From Macromonas bipunctata (lineage in GTDB: Bacteria; Pseudomonadota; Gammaproteobacteria; Burkholderiales; Burkholderiaceae_C): a DNA stretch of 47,460 nucleotides. Location of the stretch: positions 1-47,460 of the forward strand of contig NZ_NWBQ01000026.1 of assembly GCF_002837135.1 (NCBI RefSeq), in the 5' to 3' direction. How positions within the stretch are numbered: the first letter of the stretch is position 1; each line of letters opens with the position of its first letter. Below are positions 18,139 to 28,200 of this stretch, piece after piece. The notes under the pieces were generated by a model that saw nothing but the letters and a program-made list of their open reading frames with translations, made no database searches and had not been told where the DNA came from. The position numbers were made by a program, and so were the translations under genes.

Positions 18139-18971
18139 GCAGCAGGCTCCAGCGGGGTGTTCATGCCACTGAACAGCTGCAGGGTGTTGGCGTAGGTGGC
18201 GTGGGCCACCTCTTGCAGCGGCAGGCCCTTGAGTTCGGCCAGGTGTTGCGCCACGTGCGGCACCCAGGCCGGGGTGTTGGTCTTGCCACGGTGCGGCACA
18301 GGGGCCAGGTAGGGGCTGTCGGTTTCGATCAGGATTCGGTCCAGCGGCACCATTTTGGCCACTTCTTTCAGTTCCACAGCATTGCGGAAGGTCAGGATGC
18401 CGGAAAAAGAGATGTAGAAGCCCAGATCGAGCGCGGCGCGGGCCACGGCGGCGCTTTCGGTGAAGCAGTGGAACACGCCACGGGCCACAGCGCCCTGCCC
18501 TGCGCCGCCGCTCTGGCTGCCAAAGCCGCCCGCCTCGCGCAGGATGGCCAGCGTATCGTCGGACGCGCTGCGGGTGTGGATGACCAGTGGCAGGTCGGTG
18601 GCGCGGGCGGCGGCAATATGCACACGGAAGCGTTCGCGCTGCCACGCCATGTCGGCCACGGTGCGCTCGCCCAGGCGGTAGTAGTCGAGGCCGGTTTCGC
18701 CGATGCCGACAATGCGCGGGCGTTGCGCCAGGGTGATGAGTTCGTCCACCGTAGGCTCGCGCACGCCTTCGTTGTCGGGGTGGACGCCGACGGTGGCCCA
18801 CAGGTGGGGATGCTGATCGGCCAGGGCATAGACCTGCTCAAAGTCTTCCAGCGTGGTGCTGATGCACAGGGCGCGCTCGACATGGGCGGCGCGCATGGCG
18901 GCCAGGATCTCGGGCAGCTGGGATTGCAGCTCGGGGAAGTTGAGGTGGCAGTGGGAATCGATGAATGGCAT
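18135..18971 (-). CDS. TatD/YcfH-family metal-dependent hydrolase
   Basis: This 278-residue TIM-barrel amidohydrolase shows the TatD family motifs: DSHCHLN near the N-terminus (metal His pair H7 and H9), GIGETGLDYY with the metal Glu, LPLVIHTR and GVFHCFT with metal His residues, and the C-terminal IETDSPYLAP with the catalytic Asp. Family members are 3'-5' exonucleases acting on damaged or single-stranded DNA, and some process D-amino-acid ends; the exact substrate here is not shown. A Gly-rich insertion (GGFGSQSGGAGQG) lies before the VFHCFT strand. It follows pilZ by 13 bases and overlaps the ankyrin gene. The order tmk-holB-pilZ-tatD is also known from Pseudomonas. Confidence 0.93.
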   Translation of the reverse strand: MPFIDSHCHLNFPELQSQLPEILAAMRAAHVERALCISTTLEDFEQVYALADQHPHLWATVGVHPDNEGVREPTVDELITLAQRPRIVGIGETGLDYYRLGERTVADMAWQRERFRVHIAAARATDLPLVIHTRSASDDTLAILREAGGFGSQSGGAGQGAVARGVFHCFTESAAVARAALDLGFYISFSGILTFRNAVELKEVAKMVPLDRILIETDSPYLAPVPHRGKTNTPAWVPHVAQHLAELKGLPLQEVAHATYANTLQLFSGMNTPLEPAA

Positions 18972-18984
18972 ACAAAAAACGGTA

Positions 18985-19395
18985 TCAGACGGTTTGGGTG
19001 GGACGGTCGGACGTGAGGTGGGCGCCCAGGGTTTCCTCGATGCGCAGCTTGAGCTGGCGCGACTTGTCGTCGGACGGGAAGCGCACGCCTATGCCCTGGG
19101 TGCGCGCGCCGGTGGCCCCAGCCGGGGTGATCCATGCGACTTTACCGGCAATGGGGTAGCGTTGCGGGTCGTCGGGCAGGGTCAGCAGCACGTACACGTC
19201 CATGCCCAGGCGGTAATCGCGCGCCGAGGGTACGAAGATGCCGCCTTCGGCAAACAGCGGGATGTAGGCGGCGTAGAGCGCGCTTTTTTCCTTGATGGAG
19301 AGCTGGATGACGGTGGGGCGCGCTGGGGCCGCCATGGACGGCGGCGCGGACAGGCTGGGGCCGTTGAGGTCGGGGGGCAACAGGGTCATCGCCAT
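18985..19395 (-). CDS. pilZ: Type IV pilus assembly protein PilZ
   Basis: This 136-residue protein has a short flexible N-terminus and one PilZ domain (about residues 28-125), recognisable from VIQLSIKEKSALYAAY, the GGIFVPSARDY strand, and GKVAWITPAG with GIGVRF. It lacks the RxxxR motif needed to bind cyclic di-GMP, as is usual for the founding PilZ proteins, which act in type IV pilus assembly through PilB rather than as sensors. It sits between holB (16 bases) and tatD (13 bases) in a tight minus-strand operon, the same order as in Pseudomonas aeruginosa, which supports the assignment. ATG 19395 was used; ATG 19389 is possible. No other pilus genes are in the window. Confidence 0.9.
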   Translation of the reverse strand: MAMTLLPPDLNGPSLSAPPSMAAPARPTVIQLSIKEKSALYAAYIPLFAEGGIFVPSARDYRLGMDVYVLLTLPDDPQRYPIAGKVAWITPAGATGARTQGIGVRFPSDDKSRQLKLRIEETLGAHLTSDRPTQTV

Positions 19396-19411
19396 GCGGA
19401 TGGAAGCGGAA

Positions 19412-20419
19412 TCAGCCGGGAGTGTGCCAGAGCTGGGCGGTGCGGCTGGCCCAGGCTTCCTGCATCAGGGCGGCGCTGAAGGGGTGTTCCAGCGTGCTGG
19501 CGGCCTGGCGCAGCCACTGCACCCACGCCAGCAAGGCGGGCCACGGCGGCGCGGTGGGCAGGTCGGCAGCGTCAAAGAAGCGCGGCGCAGCGCCCGCGCG
19601 CGCACACATCAGGTCGTGGCAGAGTTTTTGCAGCACGTCCATCTGGCGCGCTGGCCCCCAGGTCTGCATGGCCGAGAAATCACCCCCAGCCAGGGCGCGC
19701 GGCAGCTGGTGCCAAAGCTGCGCGGGCAGGTTGAGCTCTAGCCACTGCCAGGCGGCGTCGGGGCGGTGGCCAGCGGCCTGCCACCAGATGGCGATGTCGC
19801 CGCTGCGTTGCGGGGCCTGGCTGGCGGCGAGCCAGTGCAAGGCTTCGGCGGTGTCGGGCCAGTGCAGGGTGTGGCTCAGACAACGGCTGCGGATGGTGGG
19901 CAACAGGCTGTGCGTGGCCTCGGTGGCGAGGATGAAGCGCACCTCACCCGGCGGCTCCTCCAGCGTCTTGAGCAGGGTGTTGGCGGATTCGAGGTTGAGG
20001 GCCTCCGCCGGGTACACCAGTACCACCTTGGTGTTGCCGCGCGAGCGCGTGGTCTGGGTGAAGGCCACGGCCTGGCGGGTGGCATCGACGCGGATTTGCT
20101 TGCTGGCCTTGATTTCCTTCTTGTCGATCTTGTCTTGCGTGCGCTCGTCCAGCGGCCAGCCGAGTTCCAGCGCCAGCACCTCGGGCATAAGCACATGCAG
20201 GTCGGGGTGGGTGCGCACGTCGATGGCGTGGCAGCTGGGGCAGTGGCCGCAAGCGCCCTGTTCGCTGGGTTGCTCGCACAGCCAGGCGCGGGCCAGCGCC
20301 AGCGCCAGCGGGTATTGGCCCAATCCGGCCGGCCCCGCCAGCAGCAGGGCATGGCCGCGCTGTTGCAGCAGTTGCGCAAGCTGGCGTTGCAGCCAGGGGG
20401 CCAGCGGTGCGTCGGTCAT
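19412..20419 (-). CDS. holB: DNA polymerase III delta-prime subunit
   Basis: HolB is part of the clamp-loader complex that places the beta clamp on DNA. The 335-residue protein has the AAA-like fold with a zinc module (cysteines in [16 protein letters not shown]), the strand [24 protein letters not shown], and the SRC-type motif IRSRC. Its P-loop reads [11 protein letters not shown] with Gln in place of the Lys needed for ATP hydrolysis, consistent with delta-prime being a non-hydrolysing subunit. The start ATG 20419 overlaps the tmk stop (ATGA), indicating coupled translation; a longer upstream frame over tmk was rejected. It is followed by pilZ after 16 bases. Confidence 0.93.
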   Translation of the reverse strand: MTDAPLAPWLQRQLAQLLQQRGHALLLAGPAGLGQYPLALALARAWLCEQPSEQGACGHCPSCHAIDVRTHPDLHVLMPEVLALELGWPLDERTQDKIDKKEIKASKQIRVDATRQAVAFTQTTRSRGNTKVVLVYPAEALNLESANTLLKTLEEPPGEVRFILATEATHSLLPTIRSRCLSHTLHWPDTAEALHWLAASQAPQRSGDIAIWWQAAGHRPDAAWQWLELNLPAQLWHQLPRALAGGDFSAMQTWGPARQMDVLQKLCHDLMCARAGAAPRFFDAADLPTAPPWPALLAWVQWLRQAASTLEHPFSAALMQEAWASRTAQLWHTPG

Positions 20420-21072
20420 GCCAGCCACCCGCTGCGTTGGCAGGCTTGTTGCACTTGAGCCCATACGTCGGGCAGGGGCAGTTGGGCGTTGATGCGGGCA
20501 AAACGGCCAGGGTCGGCTTGCAGGCGGGCTGCGTACCCAGCGGCAACGCGGGCAAAGAATTCGGTCGGCAGGGCCTCGAACTTGTCGGGATCGCGCGCAC
20601 CGGCCAGGCGGGCGGCGGCCACCGCCGGCGGCACATCAAACCACAGCGTCAGGTCGGGCTGGCGCACGGTGGCGCAGGCGGGCACGGTTTGCACCCATTG
20701 CTCCAGTGTGGCCAGCGTACCCAGGTCAAAGCCACGGCCATGGCCCTGGTAGGCAAAGGTGGCGTCGGTGAAGCGGTCGCACAGCACCACGTCGCCACGG
20801 GCCAAGGCAGGTTCGATGACTTGCAGCAGGTGGTCGCGCCGCGCGGCGAACATCAGCAGGGCCTCGCTGAGGGGGTCCATGGCGTCGTGCAGCAGCAGGG
20901 TGCGCAGTTGCTCGGCCAGCGGGGTGCCGCCGGGCTCGCGCGTCAGGGTGACGCTGCGGCCTTGGGCGCGCCACAAGTCGGCCAGGGCACCAATGTGGCT
21001 GGATTTGCCCGCGCCGTCTATGCCTTCAAAAGTGATGAAAATTCCGGTCGGTGCAGCTGTTGTTGTGGTCAT
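20416..21072 (-). CDS. tmk: Thymidylate kinase
   Basis: Tmk phosphorylates dTMP to dTDP. The 218-residue product has the P-loop [12 protein letters not shown] near the N-terminus, [14 protein letters not shown], the DR motif [17 protein letters not shown], the LID-type segment with [11 protein letters not shown], and RINAQLP near the end. ATG 21072 was chosen; a TTG at 21087 in the same frame would add five residues, and neither has a clear ribosome site. It lies 31 bases after mltG and overlaps holB by 4 bases, within the cell-wall and replication operon. Confidence 0.95.
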   Translation of the reverse strand: MTTTTAAPTGIFITFEGIDGAGKSSHIGALADLWRAQGRSVTLTREPGGTPLAEQLRTLLLHDAMDPLSEALLMFAARRDHLLQVIEPALARGDVVLCDRFTDATFAYQGHGRGFDLGTLATLEQWVQTVPACATVRQPDLTLWFDVPPAVAAARLAGARDPDKFEALPTEFFARVAAGYAARLQADPGRFARINAQLPLPDVWAQVQQACQRSGWLA

Positions 21073-21103
21073 GGGTTGTCGGGTCAATCAGGAGGCTGCG
21101 CCC

Positions 21104-22114
21104 TCAACGGCGCAGGATGTAGCGTTGCACCGCCGCATTGTGTTCTTCCAGCGTGGCGCTGAAGTGGCTGGTGCCGTCACCACGCGCCACAAAGTACAGC
21201 GCCTTGGTGTCGGGGGCGGGTTGTACCGCCGCCTTCAGGGCCGCCGCACCGGGCATGGCAATGGGCGTGGGCGGCAGGCCGGCACGGGTGTAGCTGTTGT
21301 AGGGGGTGTCGGTCTGCAAGTCCGTCTTGCGCAGGTTGCCATCGAAGCGTGCGCCCAGGCCGTAGATGACAGTCGGGTCGGTCTGCAGGCGCATGCCGAT
21401 GCGCAGGCGGTTGACGAACACGGCCGCAATCTGGGCGCGGTCGCCGGGGTGGCCGGTTTCCTTTTCGATGATGCTGGCCAGGATCAGCGCCTGCTCGGGC
21501 GTTTGCAGCGGCAGGCCGGGCTGGCGCTGCTCCCATGCGGCTTGCAGGCGCTTGTCCATCGCGGCAGCGGCCTGGCGCAGTATGGCCGAGGCGTTGCCGC
21601 CTTGGGTGTAGAGGTAGGTGTCCGGGAAGAAGCGCCCTTCCGGGTGCCCCGCCGGGCGGTCGATGGCGGCCAGCCACTGCTGCGGGTCGTCGGGCAGATC
21701 GAAGCGCAGGTGCGGCGCCTGGCGCAGGGCGCGCTGCACCTGTCGGATATTCCAGCCTTCAATCAGCGTCACGCGGTAGCGGATCTGGTCGCCACGCGCC
21801 AGCTTGTCCAGCAGCTCAGGGGGCGTGATGCCGGGCTTGAGTGCATAGGTGCCTGGCTTGATGGATCCCGACCGGCCCGAGAACAGCAGCCAGAAGTACA
21901 GCAGCGTCTCGGGCGCCTGCACCCCGTCCTGGCGCAGCGCACGCACCACGCCACGCACCGAGCTTTTGGGCGGGATCTGCACCTCCAGCACGTCCTGGCG
22001 CTCGGGCAACGCCAGCGCCAGCGGCTGCTGCGGCCACCAGTACACCCCTGCAGCCGCGCACAGCACACCCAGCAGCGCCAGCGCGCCCACCCATTTGATC
22101 ACTCCACGCCACAC
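21104..22114 (-). CDS. mltG: Endolytic murein transglycosylase MltG (YceG)
   Basis: MltG cleaves nascent peptidoglycan strands and is thought to end glycan chain growth. The 336-residue protein has one N-terminal membrane helix (WVGALALLGVLCAAAGVYWW), a LysM-like segment, and the YceG domain with the catalytic Glu in ILASIIEKET, followed by VFVNRLRIGMRLQTDPTVIYGLG, NSYTRAGLPPTPIAMPG and a terminal FVARGDGTSHFSAT. The start is GTG at 22114. It heads the operon mltG-tmk-holB-pilZ-tatD-ankyrin and is divergent from ygfZ across 49 bases. All family motifs and length are normal. Confidence 0.95.
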   Translation of the reverse strand: MWRGVIKWVGALALLGVLCAAAGVYWWPQQPLALALPERQDVLEVQIPPKSSVRGVVRALRQDGVQAPETLLYFWLLFSGRSGSIKPGTYALKPGITPPELLDKLARGDQIRYRVTLIEGWNIRQVQRALRQAPHLRFDLPDDPQQWLAAIDRPAGHPEGRFFPDTYLYTQGGNASAILRQAAAAMDKRLQAAWEQRQPGLPLQTPEQALILASIIEKETGHPGDRAQIAAVFVNRLRIGMRLQTDPTVIYGLGARFDGNLRKTDLQTDTPYNSYTRAGLPPTPIAMPGAAALKAAVQPAPDTKALYFVARGDGTSHFSATLEEHNAAVQRYILRR

Positions 22115-22163
22115 GGTTATACGTCTCTGAGAAAATAAAACCGACGATCATAATGGAGCTGCC

Positions 22164-23132
22164 ATGCCCGACCACACATCCCCCACGCCCGACACCCCCA
22201 CCCCTGCCCCCCTGCCCCACGGTGTTGCCCGGCTGACGCACTGCGGCGTGATCCGCGCCCAGGGCGCCGATGCCGCCACCTTCCTGCACGGACAACTGAC
22301 GCAGGACTTTGCCCTGCTGGGCGACGACGAGGCGCGCCTGGCCGCCTTTTGCAGCGCCAAGGGCCGCATGCAGGCCAGCTTCATCGGCCTGAAACACGCG
22401 CCGGACGACATCTGGCTGCTGTGCCCGATGGATGTGTTGGCTCCCACACTCAAGCGGCTGCAGATGTTCGTGCTGCGCGCCAAGGTCAAGCTCAGCGACG
22501 CCACCGCGCAGACCGTGGTGTACGGTGCGGTGGGCGATGCCGTGCCCGCTGATCTGTCCACCAGCGCCAGCTGGAGCCGCCACGAGGCCGCGCCGTGGCA
22601 CTGGGTACGCCTGCCGGACGCCGAACAGCTGCCCCGCGCACTGGCCATCGCCTGCACCGACCCCGGTGAAGACCTGCCCGCCCCCGCTGGCCCAACCCTG
22701 ACCGCCGACTGGTGGCACTGGCTGGACGTGCGCAGCGGCGTGGGCAGCGTGGGCACCGCCGTGGCCGACCACCTGGTGCCGCAGATGCTCAACTACGAAT
22801 CGGTGGGCGGGGTCAACTTCAAGAAAGGTTGCTACCCGGGCCAAGAGGTGGTGGCACGCAGCCAGTACCGGGGCATTCTGAAGCGCCGCGCCTATCTGGC
22901 CCACAGCGCCGCGCCGCTCAACGTGGGCGATGAAGTCTTCCACGCCAGCGACCGCGAGCAGCCGTGCGGCATCGTCGTCAACGCCGCGGCGCATCCGCTG
23001 GGCCACGGTTTTGATGCCATCGTGTCGATGCAGACCAGCGCCAGCGACGGCCAGCCCCTGACCCTAGCCAGCCCCGACGGCCCCACACTGCAACTGCAAA
23101 CCCTGCCCTACGCCCTGCTGGCCGATATCTGA
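22164..23132 (+). CDS. ygfZ: Folate-binding protein YgfZ
   Basis: YgfZ is a tetrahydrofolate-dependent protein that helps keep or repair iron-sulfur clusters. The 322-residue product shows the family signature KGCYPGQEVVAR (near residues 228-239) with its conserved Cys, preceded by NYESVGGVNF, and the N-terminal HGQLTQDF with AAFCSAKGRMQASF. GGAG at 22155-22158 is a good ribosome site for ATG 22164. It is divergent from mltG, an arrangement common in this group, and is followed after 17 bases by the Fe-S-dependent rlhA, which fits a supporting role for YgfZ. Confidence 0.95.
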   Translation: MPDHTSPTPDTPTPAPLPHGVARLTHCGVIRAQGADAATFLHGQLTQDFALLGDDEARLAAFCSAKGRMQASFIGLKHAPDDIWLLCPMDVLAPTLKRLQMFVLRAKVKLSDATAQTVVYGAVGDAVPADLSTSASWSRHEAAPWHWVRLPDAEQLPRALAIACTDPGEDLPAPAGPTLTADWWHWLDVRSGVGSVGTAVADHLVPQMLNYESVGGVNFKKGCYPGQEVVARSQYRGILKRRAYLAHSAAPLNVGDEVFHASDREQPCGIVVNAAAHPLGHGFDAIVSMQTSASDGQPLTLASPDGPTLQLQTLPYALLADI

Positions 23133-23149
23133 ATTTTTGACCTGACCCC

Positions 23150-25132
23150 ATGCTGCCCCACCAACTCGAACTGCTCTCCCCCGCACGCGATGCCGACATC
23201 GGCATAGAAGCCGTGAACCACGGTGCCGATGCCATCTACATCGGCGGCCCCTCGTTTGGGGCCCGCGCCAGCGCGGAGAACTCGGTGCAGGACATTGCCC
23301 GGCTGGTGCGCCACGCCCACCGCTACCACAGCCGGGTTTTCGTGACGCTCAACACCATCTTGCGCGACGATGAACTCGAACCCGCCCGCAAGCTCATCCA
23401 CCAACTGTACGACGCAGGGGCCGACGCGCTCATCGTCCAGGACATGGGGCTGCTGGAGCTGGACTTGCCGCCGATCCAACTGCACGCCAGCACGCAGACC
23501 GACATCCGCAGCCCAGAGAAAGCGCGTTTTTTGCAAGACGTGGGCCTGAGCCAGATGGTGTTGGCGCGTGAACTGACACTGCCACAGATCGCCGCCATCC
23601 GCGCCGCCACCGACCCGGCACGCTGCAACCTGGAATTCTTTGTCCACGGCGCTTTGTGCGTGGCGTACAGCGGCCAGTGCTACATCAGCCACGCCCACAC
23701 CGGGCGCAGCGCCAACCGGGGCGATTGCAGCCAAGCCTGCCGCCTGCCCTACGAAGTCAAGGACAGCCAAGGCCGTATCGTGGCACACGACAAACATGTG
23801 CTGAGCATGAAGGACAACAACCAGAGCGACAACCTGCGGGCGCTGATCGACGCTGGCGTGCGCAGCTTCAAGATCGAAGGCCGCTACAAGGACATGGGCT
23901 ATGTGAAAAACATCACCGCCCACTACCGCGTGCTGCTGGACGAAATCCTGGAAGAACGCCCCGAACTGGCGCGGGCTTCCAGTGGCGAATGCACCTTCTT
24001 CTTCCAGCCCGACCCGAACCAGAACTTCAACCGCGAATTCACCGACTACTTTGTGCAAGGCCGCAAGGAAGACATTGGCGCGTTTGACTCCCCCAAAAAC
24101 CCCGGCCAAGCCATAGGCTGGGTGACCAAAGTCCACCCCGACAGCGTGGAATTGGAACTGCACGACGCCAGCACCGTGCTGCACAACGGCGATGGTCTGT
24201 GCTATTACGACCTGCACAAAGAGCTGGTCGGCCTGCAAACCAACCGCGTCGAAGCCCTCAAAGGCCAAGGCCGCTGGCGCATCTTCCCCAAAGACCCGAT
24301 GGCGGGCTTCAAGGACTTGCGCGCGGGCGTGGAAGTCAACCGCAACCGCAGCATGGAATGGGTGCGCACACTGGAAAAGAAATCCGCTGAACGCCGCATG
24401 GGCGTGTGGATGAAATTGCACGAAAACAACCCTAACAGCTTGACCCTGCAACTGACCGACGAAGACGGCCACAGCGCGCAAGCCAGTGTGAGCGTGGTAC
24501 TGCAAGCCGCCAAAGACCCCAGTCAAGCCGACACCAAACTGCGCGAACAACTGGGGCGATTGGGCGACACCTTGTTCCAGCCGCTGGACATTGCACTCGA
24601 ACTGTCGCAACCGTGGTTTGTGCCCGCATCGGTGCTGAACCAACTGCGGCGCGAGGCGGTGGAAGGGCTCGAAACGGCCCGTGCTGCTGCCCTGCCCCGT
24701 CTGCCACGCGCACAGCCCGTAGAGCCCCCAGCACCCTACCCCGAGGACACCCTGAGCTACCTGGCCAACGTGTACAACCACAAGGCGCGCGACTTCTACG
24801 CCAAACACGGCGTGCAGGTGGTAGCCGCCGCCTACGAAAGCCAGGAAGAGGAAGGCGAAGTCAGCCTGATGATCACCAAGCACTGCGTGCGCTACTCCTT
24901 GAGCCTGTGCCCCAAGCAAGCCAAGGGCGTGACGGGCGTGCAAGGCACGGTACGCGCCGAGCCGCTGCAACTCATCAACGGCAAGGAAAAGCTGACCTTG
25001 CGCTTTGACTGCAAACCGTGCGAAATGCACGTGGTGGGCAAGATCAAGCGCAGTGTGCTCAATCAGACCCCGGCGGTGCCGATGCAGTTCTACAAGACGC
25101 GGCCCACCGCACAGACCACAACCGTGGCATAA
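23150..25132 (+). CDS. rlhA: U32-family RlhA-like protein (23S rRNA C2501 hydroxylation)
   Basis: At 660 residues this is the long U32 type, matching E. coli RlhA (YdcP, about 650) rather than the shorter TrhP (YegQ). It starts HQLELLSPARDADIG, has the substrate-barrel stretch YIGGPSFGARA, and carries the conserved cysteine block FVHGALCVAYSGQCYISH and GDCSQACRLPY (about residues 163-200), which likely holds an iron-sulfur cluster. LSMKDNNQSDNLRALIDAG and FKIEGRYKDMGYVKNITAHYR follow. The C-terminal half ends with NVYNHKARDFY, MITKHCVRYS, LCPKQAKG and FDCKPCEMHV as in RlhA. E. coli RlhA hydroxylates C2501 of 23S rRNA. Many databases label the family as U32 peptidase, but protease activity is not expected here. 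Confidence 0.9.
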   Translation: MLPHQLELLSPARDADIGIEAVNHGADAIYIGGPSFGARASAENSVQDIARLVRHAHRYHSRVFVTLNTILRDDELEPARKLIHQLYDAGADALIVQDMGLLELDLPPIQLHASTQTDIRSPEKARFLQDVGLSQMVLARELTLPQIAAIRAATDPARCNLEFFVHGALCVAYSGQCYISHAHTGRSANRGDCSQACRLPYEVKDSQGRIVAHDKHVLSMKDNNQSDNLRALIDAGVRSFKIEGRYKDMGYVKNITAHYRVLLDEILEERPELARASSGECTFFFQPDPNQNFNREFTDYFVQGRKEDIGAFDSPKNPGQAIGWVTKVHPDSVELELHDASTVLHNGDGLCYYDLHKELVGLQTNRVEALKGQGRWRIFPKDPMAGFKDLRAGVEVNRNRSMEWVRTLEKKSAERRMGVWMKLHENNPNSLTLQLTDEDGHSAQASVSVVLQAAKDPSQADTKLREQLGRLGDTLFQPLDIALELSQPWFVPASVLNQLRREAVEGLETARAAALPRLPRAQPVEPPAPYPEDTLSYLANVYNHKARDFYAKHGVQVVAAAYESQEEEGEVSLMITKHCVRYSLSLCPKQAKGVTGVQGTVRAEPLQLINGKEKLTLRFDCKPCEMHVVGKIKRSVLNQTPAVPMQFYKTRPTAQTTTVA

Positions 25133-25177
25133 CGCCGCGCGCCAGCTGGGCTGGTGGCTGATTGCCCCCAAATGGCA

Positions 25178-25207
25178 CAAAAAAAGGGCTGGTTAACACC
25201 AGCCCTT
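25178..25207 (-). terminator. Strong terminator of purL (minus strand)
   Basis: AAGGGCTGGT (25184-25193) pairs perfectly with ACCAGCCCTT (25198-25207) around a TAAC loop. Read on the minus strand the hairpin is followed by a run of seven T, so it terminates purL, which ends at 25238. On the plus strand the same hairpin follows rlhA but has no T run behind it. The gap 25133-25237 holds nothing else. Confidence 0.85.
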
Positions 25208-25237
25208 GTGCTTTAGGCCCTAAATTTAGACCCTAAA

Positions 25238-28200
25238 TCAACCCACCCACTTGCGGGCGTTGCGCCAGATGCGCATCCAGGGGCTGAGCGCATCGATGCC
25301 GCCGCTTTGGGCGTAGTCCGTCCAGCTCATCTGGATGTTGCGGAACACACGCTCGGGGTGCGGCATCATGGCGGTGAAGCGCCCGTCGGCGGTGGTGACG
25401 CTGGTCAGGCCACCGGCGCTGCCGTTGGGGTTGAACGGGTATTGCTCGGTCGGCAGGCCGAAGTTGTCCACGTAGCGCATGGCGGCAATGGCCTTGGTGG
25501 CATCGCCACGGTGCTTGAAGTTGGCGTAACCTTCGCCGTGCGCCACCGCAATCGGCAAGCGGCTGCCCGCCATGCCTTGCAGGAACAAGCTGGGCGAATC
25601 CAGCACTTCCACCATGCTCAGACGGGCCTCAAAGCGTTCGCTCTGGTTGGTGGTGAAGCGCGGCCAGTCCTGCGCGCCGGGGATGATGTCGGCCAATTCG
25701 GCAAACATCTGGCAGCCGTTGCACACGCCCAGGCCGAAGGTGTCCTGACGGGCAAAGAAGCCCTGAAATTGCTCGGACAGCACCGGGTTGAAGGTGATGC
25801 TGCGTGCCCAGCCGATGCCAGCGCCCAGCGTGTCGCCGTAGCTGAAACCACCACAGGCCACCACGCCCTTGAAGTCTTGCAACTGGGCGCGGCCCGTTTG
25901 CAGGTCGGTCATGTGAACGTCGTAGGCCTCAAAACCGGCTTCGGTGAAGGCGTAGGCCATCTCAACGTGTGAGTTGACCCCTTGCTCGCGCAAAATAGCC
26001 ACCTTGGGCCGCGACAGGTTGAGGAACGGCGCGGCCACGTTGTCCGCCGGGTCGAAGGTCAGGGCCACGTGCATGCCGGGGTCGTTGGGCACACCGGCGG
26101 CGGCGTGTTCGGCATCGGCACAGGCCGGGTTGTCGCGCTGCTGGTTGATTTTCCAGCTCACGCTGTCCCACACCTGGTGCAAATCGAACAGGGTGGCACC
26201 AAACAGCTTCTTGGCATCGCGCCACACTTGCAGTTCGCCCTTGCCCACGTCGATGCTGGAGCTCAGCGGGCGGGTCTTGCCCACGAAGTGGCTGTGCGCG
26301 CTCAGGCCGTGCTCGCGCAGGGTCTGCATCACGTCGTTGCGCTCAGAGGTGCGCACTTGCAGCACCACACCGAGTTCTTCGTTGAACAGGGCCTTGAGGG
26401 TCAGTTCCTCACGGCGGGCGCTGACCTGCTGCGCCCAGTTCTTGGCATCGCCCGTGTCCATGCGGCTGTCGCTGATGCCGTCGCCTTCGGTTACCAGCAT
26501 GTCCACGTTCAGGCTCACGCCCACGTGGCCGGCAAAGGCCATCTCGGCGGCAGTGGCCAGCAGGCCACCGTCGCTGCGGTCGTGGTAGGCCAAGATGCGG
26601 CCCTGCGCGCGCAGGGTGTTGACGGCGTTGACCAGGTTCTTGAGGTCTTGCGCGTCGTCCAAATCGGGCACACGACCACCGGGCTGGTTGAGCGTTTGCG
26701 CCAGGATGGAGCCGCCCATGCGTTTTTCGCCCTTGCCCAAGTCGATGAGCACCAGCGTGGTGTCGTCCTCTTGCGCGTTGAGCTGCGGGGTCAAGGTGCC
26801 GCGCACATCGCTCAGGGTGGCAAAGGCGGAAATGATCAGACTGACCGGAGAGGTGACTTTTTGGGTCTGGCCGTCGTGCTGCCATTGGGTACGCATGGAC
26901 AGCGAGTCCTTGCCCACCGGAATGCTGATGCCCAGCGCCGGGCACAATTCCATGCCCACGGTCTTGACCGTGTCGTACAGCGCCGCATCTTCACCGGCTT
27001 CGCCGCAAGCGGCCATCCAGTTGGCGCTCAGCTTGACGCGCTCCAGCTCAATGGGCGCGGCCAGCAGGTTGGTGATGGCTTCGGCCACGGCCATGCGGCC
27101 CGAGGCGGGCGCGTCAATGGCGGCCAAGGGCGTGCGCTCGCCCATGCTCATGGCCTCACCGGCAAAACCTTGGTAGTCGGCCAGCGTCACCGCCACGTCG
27201 GCCACCGGCACTTGCCACGGGCCAACCATCTGGTCGCGGTGGCTCAAACCGCCCACGGCGCGGTCGCCAATGGTAACAAGGAAGCGCTTGGAAGCCACCG
27301 TGGGGTGGCTCAACACGTTGATGACGGCCTGTTGCAGTTCCACGCCGCTCACGTCCAGCTCAGGCACGTTGCGCGGCACGCGCTGCACGTTGCGGTGCAT
27401 TTTGGGCGGTTTGCCCAGCAGCACGTCCATCGGCATATCGACCGGGCTTTCAGCGCCCTGGTCTTCCAGCACCAGTTGGCGTTCTTCGGTGGCGACACCC
27501 ACCACGGCAAACGGACAACGCTCGCGTTCGCAGAAGGCCTGGAATTGCTCCAGCGACTCGGGCGCAATCGCCAGCACGTAGCGTTCTTGGCTTTCGTTGG
27601 ACCAAATTTCCTTCGGGCACAGGCCGGACTCTTCCAGCGGCACGGCACGCAAATCGAAGCGTGCGCCCCGGCCCGCGTCGTTGGTCAGCTCGGGGAAGGC
27701 GTTGGACAAGCCGCCCGCACCCACATCATGGATGGCCAGAATGGGGTTGGCCGCGCCTTGCTGCCAGCAGTGGTTGATGACTTCCTGGGCGCGGCGCTCG
27801 ATTTCGGGGTTGCCACGTTGCACCGAGTCAAAGTCCAGATTGGCCGCGTTCACGCCAGTGGCCATGGAACTGGCCGCGCCACCGCCCATGCCAATGCGCA
27901 TGCCGGGGCCGCCCAACTGGATCAGCAGCGTACCCGCCGGGAATTCGATTTTCTTCGTCTGTTGCGCGTCAATACCGCCCAAGCCGCCCGCGATCATGAT
28001 GGGCTTGTGGTAGCCGCGCTGCACGGTGTCCACGTCGCTGGTGATGGTCTGCTCGTACTCGCGGAAGTAACCCACCAAGTTGGGACGACCAAATTCGTTG
28101 TTGAAAGCCGCGCCACCCAGTGGGCCTTCGGTCATGATCTGCAACGGGCTGGCAATGTGCTCAGGCTTGCCACCGGGTTGATCCGACCAGCCGCCCCAGA

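Noticed and set aside
20300-20330. Frequent AGCGCCAG-type repeats across the window, possibly uptake or Chi-like signals
   Set aside because: They occur mostly inside genes as Ala-Ser-Ala or Gln-Arg-Gln type codon runs in GC-rich DNA; no strand bias or spacing could be shown by eye.
20290-20350. HolB P-loop lacking Lys taken as gene decay
   Set aside because: Delta-prime subunits normally lack a working P-loop, so GQ in place of GK is expected.
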